Shown: piece by piece, positions 10,930 through 26,967 of the stretch
Layout: each line of letters starts with the position of its first letter
How positions within the stretch are numbered: position 1 is the first letter of the stretch
Source: CAWAQA01 sp963784065
Lineage (GTDB): Bacteria > Acidobacteriota > Vicinamibacteria > Vicinamibacterales > UBA2999
Assembly: GCA_963784065.1 (NCBI GenBank)
Contig: CAWAQA010000002.1
Span: 124,001 to 188,000, forward strand
Length of the DNA: 64,000 nucleotides
Direction: 5' to 3'
Translations under genes and position numbers: made by a program
The notes under the pieces: generated by a model
Told to the model about the DNA's origin: nothing
The model's input: only the letters and a program-made list of their open reading frames with translations
The model's database searches: none

Positions 10930-11193
10930 ATGAGTACGCTCGAGCAAGTCAAGCCGGCGCCGGTTCGCAGCACCGAGGGCGGGATCAGGGGATGGTGGGA
11001 GAACTCCCGCAGCTTCCTCACCGAGGTGCGCAATGAGATGCGCCGCGTCACGTGGCCGTCGCGGCGCGAGGTCTACGCCACGACGCTGGTCGTGATCCTG
11101 ACGTCGGCCTTCTTCGGGCTGTACCTCTGGGGTCTCGACTTGGCGTTCGGATGGGCCATCAACTGGCTCTATCGTCAGTTCGGTGCCGCATGA
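10930..11193 (+). CDS. secE: Preprotein translocase subunit SecE
   Basis: An 87-residue protein with a soluble N-terminus, the SecE signature FLTEVRNEMRRVTWPSRREV, and one transmembrane segment (about residues 53-75). It clamps SecY in the translocon. Its stop overlaps the nusG start as ATGA, so the two are translationally coupled. The frame is intact. Confidence 0.95.
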   Translation: MSTLEQVKPAPVRSTEGGIRGWWENSRSFLTEVRNEMRRVTWPSRREVYATTLVVILTSAFFGLYLWGLDLAFGWAINWLYRQFGAA

Positions 11194-11733
11194 CGGACGT
11201 CGCGACAAAGAACTGGTACATCGTCCACACCTACTCGGGATTCGAGAACAAGGTGAAGGAGTCGCTCCTGCAGCGCGTGCAGGCGTACGGGCTGCGAGCA
11301 TGAGATCGGCGAGGTGCTGATCCCGACCGAGGACATCGTCGAGAAGCGCGGCGGGCGCGAGGTCAAGAGCGCGCGGCGGTTCTTCCCCGGCTACATCCTG
11401 GTCGAGATGAACATGTCCGACCATGCGTGGCACGTGGTGAAGAACACGCCGAAGGTGACAGGGTTCGTGGGTGCGGGCACCAAGCCGACCCCGCTCAGCA
11501 AGGAGGAAGTGGAGCACATCCTCGAACAGGTGAAGTCGGCCGCCGAGAAGCCCAAGCCGAAGTACACGTTCGAGAAGGGCGACCACGTCCGCATCAACGA
11601 GGGGCCGTTCACCAGCTTCAACGGCGTGGTGGACGAAGTGAACCTCGACAAGAACACGCTGAAGGTGATGGTCACGATCTTCGGCCGCGCCACGCCGGTC
11701 GAATTGGACTTTTTGCAGGTCGAGAAGATCTAG
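11190..11733 (+). CDS. nusG: Transcription termination/antitermination protein NusG
   Basis: NusG of about 180 residues binds RNA polymerase and couples it to Rho or the ribosome. The NGN domain starts NWYIVHTYSGFENKVKESL. The KOW domain follows (GDHVRINEGPFTSFNG). An extra C near 11295 makes a premature TGA after YGL; without it the reading is YGLEHEIGEVLIPTEDI. The start ATG at 11190 overlaps the secE stop. Confidence 0.93.
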
Positions 11734-11739
11734 GGAAGA

Positions 11740-11860
11740 CGAACCACAGAGACACGGAGGCACAGAGGCGTTTCGTCAACCGTGGTGATTGCGACCGATT
11801 GAATCAGCGGGCCGAGTGCAGAGCAGTGATGGCTCTGTGACTCTGCGTCTCTGTGGTTCG
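11740..11860 (+). repeat. CACAGAGA word-arm inverted repeat, nusG/rplK spacer
   Basis: 28-base arms at 11740-11767 and 11833-11860 pair with three mismatches. Each arm is CGAACCACAGAG followed by tandem CACAGAG-like 8-mers. The interior of about 65 bases shows no gene. Relatives with the same word lie at 26238, 29131, 29934, 47076 and 51150. Confidence 0.85.
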
Positions 11861-11869
11861 TGAGAATCT

Positions 11870-12295
11870 ATGGCGAAAAAAGTTCAGGCAATGGTCAAGC
11901 TGCAGATTCCCGCGGGCAAGGCGACGCCCGCGCCGCCGGTCGGCACCGCGCTCGGGCCGCACGGCGTGAACATCATGGACTTCTGCAAGAATTTCAACGC
12001 GAGGACCGCCAAGGACGACGGGCTGATCATCCCGGTCGTCGTGACCGTCTTCGCCGACCGCACGTACAGCTTCATCACCAAGACGCCCCCCGCCTCGGTG
12101 CTGCTCAAGAAGGTCGCGAACCTCGCGAAGGGATCCGCCGAACCGAACCGCAACAAGGTCGGGACGGTCACCGCCAAGCAGGTAGAGGACATCGCCAAGC
12201 AGAAGATGCCGGACCTCAACTGCCAGGACATCGAGGCGGCGGTCAAGACTGTCAGAGGCACGGCCCGCTCGATGGGCATCGACGTAGTCGGCTAG
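11870..12295 (+). CDS. rplK: 50S ribosomal protein L11
   Basis: 141 residues, the standard length. The N-terminal domain has LQIPAGKATPAPPVGTALG, where the conserved prolines bind the thiostrepton-region rRNA, and the C-terminal RNA-binding domain ends ARSMGIDVVG. It forms the GTPase-associated centre with L10 and L7/L12. The frame is intact. Confidence 0.97.
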   Translation: MAKKVQAMVKLQIPAGKATPAPPVGTALGPHGVNIMDFCKNFNARTAKDDGLIIPVVVTVFADRTYSFITKTPPASVLLKKVANLAKGSAEPNRNKVGTVTAKQVEDIAKQKMPDLNCQDIEAAVKTVRGTARSMGIDVVG

Positions 12296-12303
12296 CGCCG
12301 GCG

Positions 12304-12380
12304 ACGAACTCCCGACTCCCAAGGCCCGAAACTCCCAACGGTTGGGGGTTGGCGCAAGGAGCGGTTTGGGAGTTGGGCGT
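12304..12380 (+). repeat. ACTCCCAA word inverted repeat, rplK/rplA spacer
   Basis: The left half holds ACTCCCGACTCCCAA and ACTCCCAAC words; the right half holds their complement (TTTGGGAGTTGGGCG). It is a further spacer-specific member of the word-arm repeats. Confidence 0.6.
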
Positions 12381-12437
12381 TAACAGCGAAGAGTGGGAGG
12401 CTCGCGAAGCGAGTCCGCCATCACCACAAGGAGGCAC

Positions 12438-13145
12438 ATGGCAAAGCACGGCAAGAAGTTCACGGCCGCTGCGGCGCAGGTCGAAGACCGTGAGTATTCG
12501 ATCGAGGAGGCGATTCCGCTGCTGCAGAAGGTGAAGTTCGCCAAGTTCGACGAGACGGTGGAGCTGGCGATGCGGCTGGGCGTCGATCCGAAGCACGCGG
12601 ACCAGATGGTGCGCGGCACGGTCGTCCTGCCCCACGGCCTCGGCAAGAGCAAGAAAGTGCTCGCGATTGCCGGCGCCGACAAGCAGAAGGAAGCGCAGGA
12701 CGCCGGCGCGGACTACGTCGGCGGCGATGAGGTCGTGGAGAAGATCCTCGGCGGGTGGATGGACTTCGACGCGGTCGTCGCCACGCCCGACATGATGCGC
12801 GGTGTCGGCCGCCTCGGCAAGGTGCTCGGTCCCCGCGGCCTGATGCCGAATCCGAAGACCGGCACCGTGACTCCGAACGTCGCCCAGGCGATCAAGGAGA
12901 TCAAGGCCGGCAAGGTGGAGTTCCGCGTCGACAAGACCGGCATCGTGCACGCGCCGGTCGGCAAGACGTCGTTCCCCACGCAGAATCTCGTCGACAACGC
13001 CCACGCGCTCGTCGACAGCGTCATCAAGGCGAAGCCGTCGGCCGCCAAGGGCAAGTACCTGAAGTCAGTCACGATGTCCTCCACGATGGGCCCGGGTGTC
13101 GCCATCGACACCGCGCACATCGACGAGCGGCAGAAAGCGCACTAG
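12438..13145 (+). CDS. rplA: 50S ribosomal protein L1
   Basis: 235 residues. The start ATG at 12438 (MAKHGKKFTAA) is preceded by AAGGAGG seven bases upstream; an in-frame extension further upstream runs through the spacer repeat and is rejected. The family motifs GRLGKVLGPRGLMPNPKTGT and VEFRVDKTGIVHAPVGK are present. L1 forms the mobile L1 stalk and represses its own operon in many bacteria. Confidence 0.97.
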   Translation: MAKHGKKFTAAAAQVEDREYSIEEAIPLLQKVKFAKFDETVELAMRLGVDPKHADQMVRGTVVLPHGLGKSKKVLAIAGADKQKEAQDAGADYVGGDEVVEKILGGWMDFDAVVATPDMMRGVGRLGKVLGPRGLMPNPKTGTVTPNVAQAIKEIKAGKVEFRVDKTGIVHAPVGKTSFPTQNLVDNAHALVDSVIKAKPSAAKGKYLKSVTMSSTMGPGVAIDTAHIDERQKAH

Positions 13146-13154
13146 GGGGGGACG

Positions 13155-13685
13155 ATGGCTGTTACCAGAGCGGAGAAAGAACAGGAGCTCGAGGAGCTCG
13201 CGACGGCCTTCAAGACGGCCGACAGCGCGATCCTGGTGGACTACCGCGGCCTGAACGTCCCGGCGGTCACCGAGCTGCGGCGGCAGTTGCGCGGCGCGAA
13301 GGCGCAGTACAGGGTCGTCAAGAACACGCTCGCCAAGCGGGCCACCCAGGGCACGGCGTTCGCGTCGCTCGAACAGGAGTTCGTCGGCACCACCGCGATC
13401 GCCTACACCGGCGACGACGCGGTGGCGATGGCCAAGGCGCTGACCACGTTCATGAAGGGCACCCCGACGCTGACGCTGAAGATCAAGGCGGCAGTGGTCC
13501 AGGGCCGGGCGATCAAGGCGGCCGAAGTCACCGACCTCGCCAGCCTGCCGGGTAAGCCTGAGCTGTACGCGAAGCTGCTCTTCCTGCTGCAGGCGCCGAT
13601 GCAGCAGTTCGTGTCGGTGCTCTCGGCGGCGCCGCGTGACCTGATGTCGGTGCTGGTGCAGGACGAGAAGAAAAAGAGTGAGTAG
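13155..13685 (+). CDS. rplJ: 50S ribosomal protein L10
   Basis: 176 residues. The N-terminal rRNA-binding part contains VDYRGLNVPAVTELRRQLR, and the C-terminal helix binds L7/L12 dimers. It follows rplA after nine bases, so there is no room for the long L10 leader known from E. coli. Confidence 0.95.
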   Translation: MAVTRAEKEQELEELATAFKTADSAILVDYRGLNVPAVTELRRQLRGAKAQYRVVKNTLAKRATQGTAFASLEQEFVGTTAIAYTGDDAVAMAKALTTFMKGTPTLTLKIKAAVVQGRAIKAAEVTDLASLPGKPELYAKLLFLLQAPMQQFVSVLSAAPRDLMSVLVQDEKKKSE

Positions 13686-13749
13686 TGGGGTGGCTTCGGG
13701 CGTCGGACTCCGGCCTTCGCGCCTGGAGATCGAGCTGAAGCGTTTCAAC

Positions 13750-13790
13750 AAGCCTGGAGCCCGGAGCCTGGAGCCCGGAGCCCACACGCG
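13750..13790 (+). repeat. GGAGCCC direct word repeats, rplJ/rplL spacer
   Basis: Four near-tandem copies of GGAGCCY occur just before the rplL ribosome binding site. A looser complementary stretch (GACTCCGGCC) lies about 50 bases upstream, so a weak hairpin is possible. Confidence 0.55.
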
Positions 13791-13804
13791 TTAGGAGATG
13801 AGGA

Positions 13805-14197
13805 ATGGCGGAACTGAATCAGCAGCAGGTCATCGAATACATCAAGGGCATCAGCGTGCTCGAGCTGTCGCAGCTCGTCAAGGCGCTGGAGTCGGAGCTC
13901 GGCGTCAGTGCCGCGGCGGCGATGCCGATGGCGATGCCGGCGGGCGCGGCGGCCGGCGGCGCCGCGGCGGCCCCGGTCGAGGAGAAGACCGAGTTCAACG
14001 TCAACCTGCAGGAAGTCGGCGCGGACAAGATCAAGGTGATCAAGGTTGTTCGCGAGGTGACTCAGCTCGGCCTGAAGGAAGCCAAGGACCTCGTCGAGGC
14101 AGCGCCCAAGGCACTGAAGGAAGGCGTCACCAAGGACGAGGCGGCCGCCATCAAGAAGAAGTTCGAAGACGTCGGCGCCAAAGTCACCATCACGTAG
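13805..14197 (+). CDS. rplL: 50S ribosomal protein L7/L12
   Basis: 130 residues: an N-terminal dimerisation helix, an alanine/methionine-rich hinge (about residues 37-60) and a C-terminal factor-binding domain with VIKVVREVTQLGLKEAKDLV. It forms the stalk that recruits translation GTPases such as the EF-Tu encoded upstream. Confidence 0.97.
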   Translation: MAELNQQQVIEYIKGISVLELSQLVKALESELGVSAAAAMPMAMPAGAAAGGAAAAPVEEKTEFNVNLQEVGADKIKVIKVVREVTQLGLKEAKDLVEAAPKALKEGVTKDEAAAIKKKFEDVGAKVTIT

Positions 14198-14264
14198 TCG
14201 GAGGCCCGGCGGCTCAGCGGGCCCTGCAAGCCTGAGACCAAAGCGTCCCAGGCGGCGTCATAAA

Positions 14265-14301
14265 GGGGCGGGCTCTTGTAGCCCGTCCCTGCAGCTTTTT
14301 T
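14265..14301 (+). terminator. Terminator-like hairpin (possible attenuator) between rplL and rpoB
   Basis: GGGGCGGGCT (14265-14274) pairs with AGCCCGTCCC (14280-14289) with one G-T pair, over a five-base loop. Six bases later a run of six T follows (14296-14301). Its place matches the rplL-rpoB attenuator known in E. coli, so partial termination that lowers rpoB relative to L7/L12 is a reasonable inference. Confidence 0.65.
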
Positions 14302-14335
14302 CACCCGACTTCCGATCCTCGAGGATCAGTCACCG

Positions 14336-18642
<4,307 letters not shown>

Positions 18643-18649
18643 GGTGCGA

Positions 18650-18725
18650 GGCCCCAGGGCTCAGGGCTCTGGCCTCAGGGCTGTCTCAGGTCACCAGATC
18701 TGAGGCCTCTGGGGCCTGGGCCCCG
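18650..18725 (+). repeat. GGGCTCAGG word inverted repeat, rpoB/rpoC spacer
   Basis: The left arm from 18650 and the right arm 18700-18725 share the CTGAGGCC/GGCCTCAG core and GGCCCC ends, with internal repeats of GGGCTCAGG/GGGCTCTGG. It fills most of the spacer between rpoB and rpoC. Confidence 0.65.
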
Positions 18726-18760
18726 ACTCCTGATTCCTACACACGATAGGGCGCCAATAT

Positions 18761-22990
<4,230 letters not shown>

Positions 22991-23012
22991 CCGGCAGCGG
23001 GCAGCGTGTAGA

Positions 23013-23121
23013 GGCCGACCTTCAGTCGGCCTTTCAGGAAAGGCGTGGGGGCCGGCTTTCAGCCGGCCCTCGCTGCGTACGGGGTTCTGTTTTCGCCGTG
23101 GCTTCCGGCTTCAGCCGGAAG
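23013..23121 (+). repeat. Three short palindromic hairpins after rpoC; first may terminate transcription
   Basis: GGCCGAC/GTCGGCC (23013-23031), GGCCGGCT/AGCCGGCC (23050-23068) and CTTCCGGCT/AGCCGGAAG (23102-23121) are three perfect hairpins with loops of two to five bases. The first is followed by TTTC and lies 22 bases after the rpoC stop, so it may act as the operon terminator. The rest of the spacer to 23314 holds only a doubtful 31-codon frame (23160-23255). Confidence 0.7.
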
Positions 23122-23314
23122 ACCGTCGGGGCGCGCGCGCCTGGTTCCGAGGCGACGTGAACGTTGCAATCATCACTGCTCTGATCGCGGCGGCCGCCGC
23201 GTTGATGACCAGCGCAGCTCGGCATTCGGGGAACCGCGTGATGGGCAAGTGAGAATCGGCCCTCTGGGGATATGCTTAGCGACGCATTCCCGGTCGTAGG
23301 AGGAAGGAGCTGTC

Positions 23315-24833
23315 ATGAGAATCCTCGTCGGCGGCCTGTGTGCGGTCGTCCTTGCGGCGGTGATCCCGGTTCAGACGCTCAATGCCGCCGGTTCGTGCGC
23401 GGAACTGTCGATGCTCGCGCTGCCGAACGCGACGATTACGCTCGCGCAAGACGTCGCGGCCGGCCCGTTCACACCACCAGGCGGCGCCGACGGCGACCGG
23501 TCACGGGCGCTGCCGGCATTCTGCCGCGTCGCCGCGACGCTCACGCCGTCGCGCGATTCCGACATCAAGATCGAGGTCTGGATGCCCGCCGCGAACTGGA
23601 ACGGCAAGCTCCAGGCGGTCGGCAACGGGGCCTTCAACGGCAACATCAGCTACCCGGCGATGATGACCGCCCTGGCGCGCGGCTATGCCGCGACCTCCAC
23701 CGACACGGGGCACACGGGCGGAGGCGCAGCCTGGGCGGCTGGGCATCCGGAGAAGGTGATCGACTTCGGCTGGCGCGCGGTGCACGAGATGACCGTCGCA
23801 TCCAAGAAGATCATCGCGAGCTATTACGGCGGCGCCCCGAAGTTCTCGGTACTGGAACGGCTGCTCCGCCGGCGGACGGCAGGCGATGAAGGCGGCGCAG
23901 CGCTTCCCCGAGGATTTCGACGGCATCATCGCCGGCGCGCCCGGCCTCGACTGGACCGGCCGCGCGTCGCGGGCCGTGCAGGTCGCCAGGGTGCTGGAGA
24001 CGAACGAAGCCGCCCGGCTGTCGTCGAGCGACACGCAAGTCCTGCATCGCGCCGTGCTGAACGCCTGTGACGCGGGCGACGGCGTGAAGGACGGCCTGAT
24101 CGCGGATCCGAAGAGCTGCCGGTTCGATCCCGCCGTCGTGCAGTGCAAGGGTGAAGATCGCTCGTCGTGCCTGACGCCGGCGCAGGTCGGCACCGCGCGG
24201 TTGATCTACTCCGCCGCGGTGAATCCGGCGACCAATCGCGAGATCGCCGGCCTCCAGCCAGGCAGCGAGCTCGGATGGACCGAGCTGGGATGGACGACGT
24301 CGGCTCGCGCGACGGGACTGGATCAATTCCGGTTCCTGGTATTCAACGATCCCGGCTGGAACATCCAGAAGTTCAACGCCGACACCGACATCGCGCGCGC
24401 CGAGGCCGCCGACAACGACACCATCAACGCGCTCGACCCGAACCTGAAGCCCTTCATCGATCGCGGCGGCAAGCTGATTCAGTACCACGGCTGGGGCGAT
24501 CCGCAGATCTCGCCGGAGAACAGCACGCAGTACTACACGCGCGTGGTGAAGACGCTTGGCGGGGCCGACAAGGTCCACGGGTCCTACCGCCTGTTCATGG
24601 CGCCGGCGATGGGCCACTGCGGCGGCGGCGAAGGACCCAACACGTTCGACATGGTCACCGCGCTCGAGCAATGGGTCGAGCACGGCAAGGCGCCGGATCA
24701 GATCCTCGCGTCACACTCGAGCAACGGCGTCGTCGACCGGACGCGGCCGCTCTGTCCATATCCACAGGTCGCCGTCTACAAGGGCAGCGGGAGCATCGAC
24801 GACGCGGCCAGCTTCGCGTGCAAGGCACCCTAG
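23315..24833 (+). CDS. Tannase/feruloyl esterase family secreted hydrolase
   Basis: Secreted alpha/beta hydrolase of about 505 residues with a Sec signal (first 25 residues). One extra G at 23848-23849 breaks the frame; corrected, it gives FSYWNGCSAGGRQAMK, with the nucleophilic serine in GCSxGG, the tannase family motif. A calcium-site-like region (NACDAGDGVKDGLI) and the late catalytic histidine in GHCGGGEGP are visible. Relatives cleave ester bonds in plant phenolics or tannins. A strong AGGAGGAAGGAG precedes the ATG. Confidence 0.85.
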
Positions 24834-24867
24834 CCCGTCTCAACACACACTGCAAAGGAGCGAAGAG

Positions 24868-25554
24868 GTGGACATCAGGATCACGCGTACGACGTTGGCC
24901 GCGGTGCTGACCGGAGTTCTTATCGCGGCCGGCGCGATCGCCTTCACCGTTGTGACGCTGTGGGCGCAGGAACGAGAGTACGCGCCGACCTGCACGATGT
25001 GTCCCGGCACGTATGTGCCGAACGCCGAGATTCAGGCGTACGTGAAGCGGGCGATCGCCAACCAGCTCACCGACCAGGGGATCCGCCAGGTCGATATCGG
25101 CAAGGCGAACGTCGGCGTCGCGGTCGTCCACAGGACGAAGCTCAACGACCCGCAGGCCAATGTCGCCGAACACGATCTGATCAGCGAGGTGTACCACGTC
25201 ATCGACGGCTCGGCGACGCTGGTGCTCGGACCCGATCTCGTTGGCAAGGAGCGGCGGCCTTCGACCGAGACGACGGTCAGGCTGCTGAACGGGCCGGGCA
25301 ACAACGCCAAGTCGATCCGCAACGGCGTGAGTCATGAGCTCAAGGCCGGCGACGTCGTCATCATCCCCGCCGGCACGGGCCATCAGTTCACGAAGATCGA
25401 CGACCACATCACCTACCTGATGATCCGCGTCGACCCTGACAAGGTCACGCCGCACAAGACCGAGGCGGACTCGAAGGCGGACCTGCAAACCGATGGTCGA
25501 GCGACGGCGGGCGGCGGGAGAGGTGCGGCGTCGTCCCCGGACCGCAGGAGATGA
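24868..25554 (+). CDS. Secreted cupin-domain protein
   Basis: 228 residues from a GTG start with GGAG nearby. An N-terminal hydrophobic segment (about residues 8-32) is an export signal or anchor. The cupin fold is suggested by LISEVYHVIDGSATLVLG followed by LKAGDVVIIPAGTGHQF, the two conserved strands with metal-binding histidines. Downstream of the tannase by 34 bases, it probably shares its transcript. The last 25 residues look out of family and may reflect a late frameshift. The substrate is unknown. Confidence 0.75.
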   Translation: MDIRITRTTLAAVLTGVLIAAGAIAFTVVTLWAQEREYAPTCTMCPGTYVPNAEIQAYVKRAIANQLTDQGIRQVDIGKANVGVAVVHRTKLNDPQANVAEHDLISEVYHVIDGSATLVLGPDLVGKERRPSTETTVRLLNGPGNNAKSIRNGVSHELKAGDVVIIPAGTGHQFTKIDDHITYLMIRVDPDKVTPHKTEADSKADLQTDGRATAGGGRGAASSPDRRR

Positions 25555-25599
25555 TTCAGAAAAAGACGGACCATTAAGGCGACTCAGAAGCATGGAGGA

Positions 25600-26202
25600 G
25601 TGATGATGAAACGTTGTTCGATTCTTGTGATCGTCCTCGGCCTGCTTGTCGTGAGCTTCGGCGTGCTCCAGCACGCGCCGGTTGCGTCCGCCCAGGAGGC
25701 AGGATGGGTGACGCTGTTCGATGGTTCCAAGCTCGAAGGCTGGAACAGGGTAGGGAACGCCAACTGGCGGCTGGCCGACGGCGCGGTGCAGGCAGACAGC
25801 GGCAGCGGCTTCCTCGTCTCCCCGGTCTCGTATGGTGACTTTCAGATGAGGGTCGAGGTCTGGGTTGACGCCGACGCCAACAGCGGTGTGTTCATTCGCT
25901 GCGCCGACCCGCAGAAGATCGGCGCCGCCAGTTGCTACGAGGTCAATGTCTACGACAAGCGTCCGGGCCCGGAATACCGGACCGGCGGCATCGTCGACGT
26001 GGCCAAGGTGATGGCGCAGGTTGATGCGGGCGGCAAGTGGAACACCCTGGAGATCACGGCGCAGGGTCCGAAACTGCAGGTGACGACCAACGGCATCCGC
26101 ACGGCTGAGGCCGAGCACCGCGGCCACGTGCGCGGACCGTTCGCGCTGCAGTATGGCTCCGGGGTCGTGAAGTTCCGGAAGGTTCAGATCCGGCCGCTCT
26201 AG
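25600..26202 (+). CDS. Secreted DUF1080 (3-keto-disaccharide hydrolase-like) protein
   Basis: 200 residues. A Sec signal ending near ASAQ is followed by a jelly-roll domain with the family opening VTLFDGSKLEGWN, GFLVSPVSYGDFQMRVEVWV, NSGVFIRC and the terminal VKFRKVQIRPL. DUF1080 proteins bind or cleave keto-sugars and are abundant in Acidobacteriota, Planctomycetes and Verrucomicrobia. It lies 45 bases after the cupin gene. Confidence 0.85.
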   Translation: MMMKRCSILVIVLGLLVVSFGVLQHAPVASAQEAGWVTLFDGSKLEGWNRVGNANWRLADGAVQADSGSGFLVSPVSYGDFQMRVEVWVDADANSGVFIRCADPQKIGAASCYEVNVYDKRPGPEYRTGGIVDVAKVMAQVDAGGKWNTLEITAQGPKLQVTTNGIRTAEAEHRGHVRGPFALQYGSGVVKFRKVQIRPL

Positions 26203-26237
26203 GCCGGCTCGACTGCTCCGGGAGCGTTGGTCGGCCC

Positions 26238-26285
26238 ACGAACCACAGAGACACAGAGGCACAGTGCGCTGACGACTGTGCCTCT
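26238..26285 (+). repeat. CACAGAGA word repeat with short hairpin
   Basis: CGAACCACAGAGACACAGAG opens the element. AGAGGCACAGT (26255-26265) pairs perfectly with 26275-26285. It is a shorter member of the 11740-11860 family, located after the DUF1080 gene. Confidence 0.7.
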
Positions 26286-26380
26286 TTCGCGTACGCGGCG
26301 GCGCAGGAGTGTTCCGGTTCCGGGCCCCGCCGTGTTAGCATCCCGCCGCCCGCGACCCGGTGATCGATCAGGAGGTGCGC

Positions 26381-26948
26381 ATGGTGCCCGTGACGTCTCT
26401 GCTGGCTGCCTATCCTGCTGTCTGCCGTGGTGGTCTTCGTCGCCAGCGCGATTCTCCACATGGTGCTGCCATTTCACCACGGGGACGTGCGGAAGCTGCC
26501 GGGCGGCAAGGAAGATGAAGTGCTGGAGGCGCTGCGCCGCGTCAGCGTGAGCCCGGGCGACTATGGCGCTCCGCATCCCGGATCGTCAGCCGGGATGAAG
26601 GAGCCGGCATTCGTGGCCAAGATGACCAGGGGGCCGGTCGCATTCTTGACGATCGCGCCCGGCGGCCCTCCATCGATGACCTCGAACCTCGTGCAGTGGT
26701 TCGTGTATACGGTGATCGTCAGCGTCTTCGTCGCCTACGTGACTGGTCTCGCGCTTGGTCCGGGTGTCGATTACATGATGGTGTTTCGCCTGGCATCCGT
26801 GGCAACGTTCATGGGTCATGCGCTCGCGCTGCCCCAGCATTCAATCTGGTACCGCCGCGACTGGGGAACGACCGTCCGGTCGATGATCGACGGCCTGATC
26901 TACGGCCTGTTGACGGGCGGCGTGTTCGGCTGGCTGTGGCCGCGCTGA
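26381..26948 (+). CDS. Conserved membrane protein of unknown function
   Basis: About 188 residues with an N-terminal transmembrane segment and two or three C-terminal ones (QWFVYTVIVSVFVAYVTGLA and the stretch ending YGLLTGGVFGWLW). The start ATG 26381 follows AGGAGG; an extra T near 26411 breaks the frame between SLLAA and ILLSAVVVFVAS. A TGTTAGCAT box with CCCGCC lies 40 bases upstream. I do not recognise a named family. It precedes the PQQ dehydrogenase by 19 bases. Confidence 0.7.
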
Positions 26949-26967
26949 CAGCGGCGAGGAGAACATC

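Noticed and set aside
23160..23255. Small hydrophobic frame of 31 codons after rpoC
   Set aside because: GTG start, no ribosome binding site, alanine-rich sequence and a position among hairpin repeats. It may be a relic of a signal peptide; not called as a gene.
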